Part shown: in pieces, positions 1-5,077 of the stretch
Numbering within the stretch: position 1 is the first letter of the stretch
Layout: every line of letters starts with the position of its first letter
The notes under the pieces: model-generated
The model's input: the letters and a program-made list of their open reading frames with translations, nothing else
The model's database searches: none
Told to the model about the DNA's origin: nothing
Program-made: the position numbers and the translations under genes
Assembly (NCBI GenBank): GCA_030618205.1
Contig: JAUXDR010000097.1
Location: 1-5,077 of the forward strand
Direction of reading: 5' to 3'
Source of the DNA: Deltaproteobacteria bacterium
Lineage (GTDB): Bacteria; Desulfobacterota; Dissulfuribacteria; Dissulfuribacterales; UBA3076
DNA: 5,077 nucleotides

Positions 1-1
1 A

Positions 2-1942
2 CCGGCCCTGGATGCCGGGATGGCTACTTTTTTTGCAGAGGAAATGCATGAGGCTATGCGTTACGTTGAGGAACCCGGCTTTTATGCAAAGACCGAGGAC
101 CCCACAGATGATTGCCTGTGGCTTGGGGCAGCAGATGATGTAATTTTCCGTAAACGCGGCGTAGAGTTTGTCGATGGTACTGCCCCGGGATTTGCGGCAA
201 TACTTGGCACCCCCTCGGATCCGGAGGTGGCTGAAAAAATTGCTTTGGAATTGCAGCAAAAAAACCTCTATATATTCATGCATGATCAGACCGATGGGAT
301 ATCCATGCCGGATCAACTGGCAAAGCAGAACGTACAGATCGGTTGGTCCACACGCCTTGTGCCCTTTGGGCCCACATATACCTCTGCAGTGTTTGCCATG
401 GGCTTTGCCTGCCGCGTTGCCCTTGCCTTTGGCGGCATAAAGCCTGGTGATTTCAAGGGGAACCTGATCTACAACAAGGATCGGACATTTGCCTTTGTTA
501 TTGCATTTGGTCCGGTCTCGGATGAATGGTATGCCAATGCGGCCGGGGCAATAAACTGGGGTTTTCCAACCATATCCGACTGGGATATACCGCAGGTACT
601 ACCTACTGGTATCTGTACTTACGAGCATGTGGTCAGCCAGGTCCCGCACGATGAGATTGTCCAGAAGGCCATAGAGGTAAGGGGACTCAAGGTCACTGTC
701 TCCAAGATCGACATTCCAATGGCTTACGGTCCTGCCTTTGAAGGGGAGCGTGTACGGAAAGACGACCTGTATCTTGAGTGCGGCGGTGGAAGGAGCCTGG
801 GAGTGGAACTTCTGGTCTCCAAAGAAATGGATGAGGTGCAGGACGGGCTGGTCACCGTAGAAGGACCGGAGATGACAGACGTGAAAGAGGGCGCAAAGCT
901 CCCGCTTGCCATACTGGCCGAGGTGGCAGGCCGGCAGATGCAATCTGACTTCGAGCCCATCCTCGAGCGGCAGTTCCACCACCTGATCAATTATGCCCAG
1001 GGGATCATGCACATCGGGCAGCGGAACATAATGTGGCTTAGGGTCAGTAAGGCGGCCATAGAAAAGGGCTTCAAGTTTGAGCATATCGGCCGTATCCTTC
1101 ACGGAAAGATCCATCAGGATTTTGGTGCCATTGTGGATAAGGTACAGGTGAAGATCTATACTGAGGAGGCTCGAGTAAAAGAGGTCATCGATATGGCGAA
1201 GGATGTCTATATCGCCAGGGATGAGCGCCTGGGCTCCATGACGGACGAGAGTGAAGAGATCTTTTATTCCTGTACTCTCTGCCAGTCCTTTGCCCCGAGC
1301 CACGTATGTGTGATTACCCCTGAGCGAGTAGGCATGTGCGGTGCGTATAACTGGCTGGATGGTAAGGCCTCCTTTGAAATCAATCCCACGGGTCCGAATC
1401 AGCCCATACCCAAGGGAGACCTTATCGATGCCAACCTCGGTCAGTGGATTGGTATAAATGATTTTGTTAATAAGGCTTCCAGGGGTAAAGTTGAGCGTGT
1501 CAGTGCCTATAGCCTGATGATAGATCCAATGACCGCCTGCGGCTGCTTTGAATGTATCGCCAGCATGCTTCCCATGTGTAACGGCATAATGATTGTAAAC
1601 AGGGATTACATGGGTATGACCCCGAGCGGAATGAAATTTACCACTCTGGCTGGAATGGTTGGCGGAGGACAGGTTACTCCCGGCTTTCTCGGTGTTTCCA
1701 AGCATTATATCTGTAGCCGGCAGTTTATGAAGGCTGAAGGCGGGCTCAAGCGTGTAGTGTGGATGCCCAAAATACTGAAAGAGGAAATCAGGGATCGCCT
1801 CCAGGAAAGGGCTGAGGAAGAAAATGCCCCCGATCTGGTTGATATGATAGCGGATGATGAAGTGGGTATCACAGAAGACGAAGTGCTCCGTTATATTAAG
1901 GAGAAGGAGCACCCGGCGCTGAGCATGGAAAAAGTGATGTAA
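2..1942 (+). CDS. acsB: Acetyl-CoA synthase (CODH/ACS beta subunit, bacterial type), 5'-truncated by the window edge
   Basis: The enzyme condenses a corrinoid-bound methyl group, CO and CoA to acetyl-CoA at the nickel-iron-sulfur A-cluster, in a cytoplasmic complex with CO dehydrogenase. Numbering from the Met at nt 20, the cluster-binding cysteines are C418, C421, C430 and C440 (FYSCTLCQSFAP...VGMCG) and the distal-nickel CGC motif is C507-G508-C509. These match Moorella AcsB C506, C509, C518, C528, C595 and C597 at a constant offset, from remembered sequence. F424 matches Moorella F512 beside the A-cluster. The region before residue 300 is the N-terminal CODH-docking and CO-tunnel domain, absent from archaeal CdhC. 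The Met at nt 20 is not the true start: the frame is open to the window edge, no ribosome binding site precedes it, and the upstream codons (PALDAG) continue the homology. About 100 N-terminal residues are missing. The stop lies 15 nt before acsC. Confidence 0.96.
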   Translation, partial: PALDAGMATFFAEEMHEAMRYVEEPGFYAKTEDPTDDCLWLGAADDVIFRKRGVEFVDGTAPGFAAILGTPSDPEVAEKIALELQQKNLYIFMHDQTDGISMPDQLAKQNVQIGWSTRLVPFGPTYTSAVFAMGFACRVALAFGGIKPGDFKGNLIYNKDRTFAFVIAFGPVSDEWYANAAGAINWGFPTISDWDIPQVLPTGICTYEHVVSQVPHDEIVQKAIEVRGLKVTVSKIDIPMAYGPAFEGERVRKDDLYLECGGGRSLGVELLVSKEMDEVQDGLVTVEGPEMTDVKEGAKLPLAILAEVAGRQMQSDFEPILERQFHHLINYAQGIMHIGQRNIMWLRVSKAAIEKGFKFEHIGRILHGKIHQDFGAIVDKVQVKIYTEEARVKEVIDMAKDVYIARDERLGSMTDESEEIFYSCTLCQSFAPSHVCVITPERVGMCGAYNWLDGKASFEINPTGPNQPIPKGDLIDANLGQWIGINDFVNKASRGKVERVSAYSLMIDPMTACGCFECIASMLPMCNGIMIVNRDYMGMTPSGMKFTTLAGMVGGGQVTPGFLGVSKHYICSRQFMKAEGGLKRVVWMPKILKEEIRDRLQERAEEENAPDLVDMIADDEVGITEDEVLRYIKEKEHPALSMEKVM

Positions 1943-1950
1943 GGAGAAGG
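1941..1950 (+). promoter_or_regulatory. Ribosome binding site of acsC
   Basis: AAGGAGAAGG overlaps the acsB stop codon and lies 7 to 11 nt before the ATG at 1958, depending on which purine block pairs with 16S rRNA. It supports that start and suggests translation of acsC linked to acsB on one transcript. Confidence 0.75.
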
Positions 1951-1957
1951 ATAACTA

Positions 1958-3313
1958 ATGGCACTCACTGGGATAGGAATCCTGAAGATGCTTCCCAAGA
2001 CGAACTGCGGGGAGTGTGGTGTGCCCACCTGTCTGGCCTTTGCCATGAAGGTGGCAGCCGGTCAGGTAGATATAGGCGCATGCCCGCATGTCTCTGATGA
2101 GGTAAAGGAAAAGGTGGGAGAGGCGTCTGCTCCGCCCATCCGGCCTATCACCCTTGGCAGTGGTGATAACATCTTTGAGATGGGAGGAGAGACCTGCCTG
2201 TACCGGCATGAAAAAAGGTTTGAACACCAAACAGGTATTGCAGTCCTGGTCAGGACCGATATGGACGAGGATAATATCGCAGGGCGTTTACAGCGTTTTA
2301 ATAATCTGCGCTATGATCGTGTAGGATTGGAGCTCAAGGCCGACCTGATAGCTATAAGTGATTCCTCCGGGGATGAAGGGGCATTTACTTCTCTGGTGGA
2401 ACGTGTCCGGAACGAGTGCCCTGATGCCGCTCTTATCCTCATGAGCGATCAGGCCGGCTGCCTTGCAGCAGGCGCCAAGGTCTGCGGAGACCACAAGCCC
2501 CTTCTTTACAGTGCTACAAAGAAAAATTCAGAGACTATTGCAGAGACAGCCAGGGAGGCTGGTTGCCCCTTGGCAGTGAAGGGTAAGACCCTGGGAGAGG
2601 CTGCGGAGATCTCAGAGCAGTTACAAAAGGCAGGGATTAAAGACCTTGTCCTGGATACAGGTGCCAGGACTGTAAGGGCTGCATTTGAAGATCAGGTGGC
2701 CATACGCAGGGCTTCTACAAAACACAAGTACAAGGCTCTTGGTTTTCCCACCATCTCTTTCACGTGTGAAATGACCCGGGACCCTCTTCTTGAGACAATG
2801 ATTGCATCGGTTCTGGTGGCCAAGTACGCCGGCATCATAGTTATGTCTGACCTGCAGGGAGATACCCTGTTCCCGCTCCTGCTTGAGCGACTTAATATCT
2901 TTACTGATCCTCAGAGGCCCATGGTGGTAGAGGAGGACATTTATCCAATAAACGGGCCGGACGAGAACTCTCCTGTACTTATTACATGCAACTTCTCCCT
3001 GACTTACTTTATCGTCTCAGGAGAAGTCGAGGGCAGCAAAATCCCATCCTGGCTCCTAATCAAAGATACAGAGGGCCTTTCAGTGCTTACCGCCTGGGCC
3101 GCAGGTAAATTCAGTGCGGATCTAATAGGTGTGTTTGTCAAAAAATCAAACATAGAAGACAGGATCAAACACAGGAACCTGATTATCCCAGGATACCTGG
3201 CCTCTATAAAAGGTGAGCTGGAGGAGGAACTTCCGGATTGGAAGATCCAGATCGGCCCCAGAGAGGCAAGCCATATACCTCCCTTTCTGAGGGACTGGCA
3301 GGCTGAGGTGTAA
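1958..3313 (+). CDS. acsC: Corrinoid iron-sulfur protein large subunit (CFeSP gamma; CODH/ACS complex subunit gamma)
   Basis: AcsC pairs with the small subunit AcsD to form the corrinoid iron-sulfur protein, which carries the methyl group on cobalt from the methyltransferase to acetyl-CoA synthase. The N-terminal domain (about residues 1-60) holds the low-potential [4Fe-4S] cluster motif with C17, C20, C25 and C42 (NCGECGVPTC, then GACP); this cluster reductively reactivates Co(II). A TIM-barrel domain follows at about residues 90-315. The last 120 or so residues form the corrinoid-binding domain, with family-typical stretches such as SKIPSWLLIKDTEG, LTAWAAGKF, LIIPGYLA and IGPREASHIP. At 451 residues it matches the roughly 446 of Moorella AcsC, so it is full length. 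The ATG at 1958 has a strong ribosome binding site and gives the usual N-terminus. Only 2 nt separate it from acsE. It could be labelled cdhE by archaeal nomenclature. Confidence 0.96.
   Translation: MALTGIGILKMLPKTNCGECGVPTCLAFAMKVAAGQVDIGACPHVSDEVKEKVGEASAPPIRPITLGSGDNIFEMGGETCLYRHEKRFEHQTGIAVLVRTDMDEDNIAGRLQRFNNLRYDRVGLELKADLIAISDSSGDEGAFTSLVERVRNECPDAALILMSDQAGCLAAGAKVCGDHKPLLYSATKKNSETIAETAREAGCPLAVKGKTLGEAAEISEQLQKAGIKDLVLDTGARTVRAAFEDQVAIRRASTKHKYKALGFPTISFTCEMTRDPLLETMIASVLVAKYAGIIVMSDLQGDTLFPLLLERLNIFTDPQRPMVVEEDIYPINGPDENSPVLITCNFSLTYFIVSGEVEGSKIPSWLLIKDTEGLSVLTAWAAGKFSADLIGVFVKKSNIEDRIKHRNLIIPGYLASIKGELEEELPDWKIQIGPREASHIPPFLRDWQAEV
3305..3310 (+). promoter_or_regulatory. Ribosome binding site of acsE inside the end of acsC
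   Basis: GAGGTG lies 5 nt before the ATG at 3316 and sits in the last codons of acsC. With only 2 nt between stop and start, it points to translational coupling and to the ATG at 3316 as the real start. Confidence 0.6.
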
Positions 3314-3315
3314 TC

Positions 3316-4206
3316 ATGTATGTCCAATGCATAGCTGAAAGCATAAATATCATGGGTACCCGGATTGGGAAGGCCATGAAGGAGCGCGATCTTGGGCCGA
3401 TTCAGTTGATGGCCAATGAAGAAGTGGCGGACGGGGCGGATTTTCTGGATCTGAACATCGGGCCTGCCAGAAAGGAAGGGCCTAAGTTAATGCCCTGGAT
3501 AGTCAATGTTACAGAGGAAATAACCGATTGCCCTCTGTCACTTGACACCACAAATGCAGATGCATTGATTGCCGGCATGAAGGCAGCCGGGAATCCCCGG
3601 ATCCACGTAATGAATTCTATTTCGCTACAGCCTGAGAGAATGGAAAAGCTTATACCTGTAGCTGCTGAGACAGGCTGTAACGTTGTAGGCCTGCTCTGGG
3701 GAGTGGACGGTATGCCCAGGGATTCTAACGAGAGGGCAGCCATGACTGTAGACCTCTCCATGGCCATGAACGAGGCCGGGATCCCAAACGAGAAGATTCT
3801 GATAGATCCAATTGCCACCCCGATAACCTTGGGATCAGATCAGGTATTGAGCGGATTGGAGTTCATGGGCATGTTGCCTGAGATCGCTCCGGGCGTAAAG
3901 TCCATAATAGGCCTCTCAAATGTCTCAAACGGTGTTTCTGCTGAGAAACGTCCATATCTCAACCGGGCGTTTCTGGCCATGTTAATGAAACATGGATTAT
4001 GGTCGGCCATTGTCGATACATATGATCATGAGTTAATTAAACTGGCCCACGGGCAAATGCCTGAGCTGCTGAAGCTGGTTCACGATATTATGGACGAAAA
4101 CGAACCTGACCCCGGTGAGCTTTCTCCCAAGGAAATGGAATACTACAAGACGACCAGAGTCCTGATGGGAAAGACCATATTCTCCGAGTCCTGGCTGGAA
4201 CTATAA
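3316..4206 (+). CDS. acsE: Methyltetrahydrofolate:corrinoid/iron-sulfur protein methyltransferase (MeTr), pterin-binding TIM barrel
   Basis: Likely transfers the methyl group of 5-methyl-tetrahydrofolate to Co(I) of the corrinoid protein made from acsC and acsD, linking the folate branch to acetyl-CoA synthase. It is one pterin-binding TIM-barrel domain of the dihydropteroate synthase superfamily. Against Moorella AcsE the pterin-site residues are present: D77 (LSLDTTN; D75), N100 (MNS; N96), D164 (LIDP; D160) and N202 (GLSNVS; N199). Further matches are FLDLNIGPA at 43-51 and RPYLNRAFLAM at 212-222. Two differences stand out. The usual N-terminal IGERIN reads IAESIN, and the protein has 296 residues instead of about 262, because of roughly 30 extra residues at about 245-280 (rich in Asp, Glu and Pro). 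Automated tools may call it dihydropteroate synthase; its place behind acsB-acsC argues for methyl transfer. Confidence 0.9.
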   Translation: MYVQCIAESINIMGTRIGKAMKERDLGPIQLMANEEVADGADFLDLNIGPARKEGPKLMPWIVNVTEEITDCPLSLDTTNADALIAGMKAAGNPRIHVMNSISLQPERMEKLIPVAAETGCNVVGLLWGVDGMPRDSNERAAMTVDLSMAMNEAGIPNEKILIDPIATPITLGSDQVLSGLEFMGMLPEIAPGVKSIIGLSNVSNGVSAEKRPYLNRAFLAMLMKHGLWSAIVDTYDHELIKLAHGQMPELLKLVHDIMDENEPDPGELSPKEMEYYKTTRVLMGKTIFSESWLEL

Positions 4207-4207
4207 T
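4202..4207 (+). promoter_or_regulatory. Possible -10 hexamer for a separate promoter of the FBPase-like gene
   Basis: A perfect TATAAT overlaps the acsE stop codon, 37 nt before the next start, in the only AT-rich gap of the window. The -35 region is poor (TTCTCC at 4180-4185, 16 nt upstream), so this may be chance in AT-rich sequence. If real, transcription would begin near 4214 with a leader of about 30 nt. Confidence 0.22.
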
Positions 4208-4230
4208 TGAAAATAATGAAATACACAAAA

Positions 4231-4235
4231 GAGGT
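4231..4235 (+). promoter_or_regulatory. Ribosome binding site of the FBPase-like gene
   Basis: GAGGT with a 9-nt spacer to the ATG at 4245, inside a 38-nt AT-rich intergenic gap. It supports that ATG, which also gives the family-typical N-terminus. I see no hairpin followed by a T-run in the gap, hence no terminator separating this gene from acsE. Confidence 0.6.
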
Positions 4236-4244
4236 AAATTTTAA

Positions 4245-5077
4245 ATGGCTAAAGGGATAACTGTTACTGAGTTCATCTTGTCCGAACAAAAAGGTCGGCC
4301 GGAGGCAACGGGTGCCTTTACATCCATTCTGTCAGAATTGACAGTGGCAGCCAAGATCATCGCGCAAAAAGTGGACAAGGCAAACTTATCCGATGCACTT
4401 GATACTATTGAGTCAGTAAGTGGTGACGAAGGAGTCGTACAAAAGTTACACGAATTTGCCAACTCTACAATTGTGAACCGCCTCAGTCACGTGGGATGCT
4501 TGAGTTGCATGGCCTCCAAGATGAATACGGATTTGATACCTATCCCCAAAAAGTATGCCAAGGGTAACTACATATTGATCTTTGATCCCCTGGGGGGTGT
4601 TACCAATATTGATGTACCTGTTGCAATCGGCTCAATTTTCTCAATCTTCAAGAAACGAGGCCTTGGAGAATTCGGCATGATGGCGGACGCCTTGCAGCCC
4701 GGTTGTGAGCAGGTGGGAGCAGGTTATTGTATTTATGGATCAAGCACTATGATGGTCTACACAACAGGAGATGGGGTTCATGGGTTTACGCTGCAACCAA
4801 GTATCGGCGAGTTTCTTCTTTCCCATGAGAACATTCGCATACCCAAAAAAGGCAAGACTTACAGCGTCAATGAGGGGAACTATTATTTCTGGGAGGAGAA
4901 TATCCAGGACGCGATCGAGTACTTTAAGACGCCTGACTTAAAAACAGGCCGTCCTTACACAGCGCGTTATACAGGCTCTTTTGTAACGGATTGTCACCGG
5001 AATCTCCTGAAAGGTGGAATATACATGTATCCGGAGAGCTCAAAGGATCCTTCAAAGCCCCATGGAAAACTGATGCT
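4245..5077 (+). CDS. Class I fructose-1,6-bisphosphatase homologue lacking most catalytic metal-site residues (probable pseudoenzyme), 3'-truncated by the window edge
   Basis: The 277 visible codons align along their length with E. coli Fbp and pig FBPase (from memory), with few gaps. Kept: ATG.FTSILSE at 21-31, DPL at 114-116, NIDV at 121-124, LQPG at 150-153, YGSSTMMVYTTGDGVH at 164-179, GKTYSVNEGN at 203-212, and HRNLLKGGIYMYP at 251-263. Sugar-phosphate contacts N209, R241, Y242, Y262 and K275 (pig N212, R243, Y244, Y264, K274) are present. The catalytic side is not: pig D74 is H69, E97 is K92, E98 is M93, D121 is G117, S123 is V119 and R276 is M277; only D118 (D114) remains. Family knowledge says these residues bind the metals, activate water and hold the 1-phosphate, so I infer that it lacks ordinary FBPase activity. 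The frame is unbroken, which argues against a decaying gene. It may bind sugar phosphates as a sensor or regulator, or have another activity. The last 55 or so residues lie outside the window. Confidence 0.9.
   Translation, partial: MAKGITVTEFILSEQKGRPEATGAFTSILSELTVAAKIIAQKVDKANLSDALDTIESVSGDEGVVQKLHEFANSTIVNRLSHVGCLSCMASKMNTDLIPIPKKYAKGNYILIFDPLGGVTNIDVPVAIGSIFSIFKKRGLGEFGMMADALQPGCEQVGAGYCIYGSSTMMVYTTGDGVHGFTLQPSIGEFLLSHENIRIPKKGKTYSVNEGNYYFWEENIQDAIEYFKTPDLKTGRPYTARYTGSFVTDCHRNLLKGGIYMYPESSKDPSKPHGKLM

Noticed and set aside
20..22. ATG at nt 20 as the true start of acsB
   Set aside because: No ribosome binding site precedes it, the frame is open to the window edge, and upstream codons continue the homology to bacterial AcsB. 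The real start lies about 100 codons upstream.
599..1912. A 437-codon open frame on the minus strand inside acsB
   Set aside because: It lies antisense to a gene with unmistakable A-cluster motifs. Its translation shows no recognisable family, and codon structure in acsB explains the lack of stops.
3316..4206. Dihydropteroate synthase (folP) as the identity of the third gene
   Set aside because: The fold is shared, but the methyltransferase residues D77, N100, D164 and N202, motifs such as GLSNVS and LNRAFLAM, and the place behind acsB-acsC fit a corrinoid methyltransferase better.
4207..4244. Terminator or riboswitch in the 38-nt gap
   Set aside because: There is no inverted repeat long enough for a hairpin, no T-run, and the gap is too short for a known riboswitch.
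4241..4462. Minus-strand open frame at the start of the FBPase-like gene
   Set aside because: It is short, antisense to a well-supported coding region, and has no ribosome binding site or recognisable motif.
4245..5077. A decaying fbp pseudogene or sequencing errors as the cause of the lost catalytic residues
   Set aside because: The frame is open for all 277 visible codons, the changes are separate in-frame substitutions spread over several motifs, and neighbouring motifs stay well conserved. A single frameshift cannot explain them.

Overview
The window carries part of a Wood-Ljungdahl (reductive acetyl-CoA) pathway operon from a strict anaerobe. All four genes lie on the + strand and are tightly packed. 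The acetyl-CoA synthase is the bacterial type, with the N-terminal CODH-docking region that archaeal CdhC proteins lack, so the host is a bacterium. Base composition is moderate and strong Shine-Dalgarno sequences precede the second to fourth genes. By family resemblance I favour a sulfate-reducing or syntrophic Desulfobacterota-type organism over a classical Firmicutes acetogen, but the window alone cannot settle this.

Layout: (1) nt 2-1942, acsB, acetyl-CoA synthase, missing roughly its first 100 codons at the window edge, with all A-cluster cysteines present. (2) nt 1958-3313, acsC, large subunit of the corrinoid iron-sulfur protein, with its N-terminal [4Fe-4S] motif. (3) nt 3316-4206, an acsE-type methyltetrahydrofolate:corrinoid methyltransferase, longer than the Moorella enzyme because of a C-terminal insertion. 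(4) nt 4245 to the window end, a class I fructose-1,6-bisphosphatase homologue cut off by the window edge. There is no gene-free stretch over 40 nt, and I see no RNA genes, mobile elements or repeats.

The first three genes form one biochemical route. AcsE moves the methyl group of methyl-tetrahydrofolate to the cobalt of the corrinoid protein (AcsC with AcsD). AcsB then joins that methyl with CO and CoA to give acetyl-CoA, or runs the reverse when acetate is oxidised. acsD is not between acsC and acsE, and neither acsD nor the CODH gene acsA is in the window.

The notable find is the fourth gene. Its fold-defining and sugar-phosphate-binding motifs are well kept, yet almost every catalytic metal-site residue of class I FBPase that the window covers is replaced: Asp74 to His, Glu97 to Lys, Glu98 to Met, Asp121 to Gly and Arg276 to Met (pig numbering). 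Only Asp118 remains. The frame is open and otherwise conserved. It therefore looks like a maintained pseudoenzyme, possibly a sugar-phosphate sensor or regulator, next to the acetyl-CoA pathway genes.
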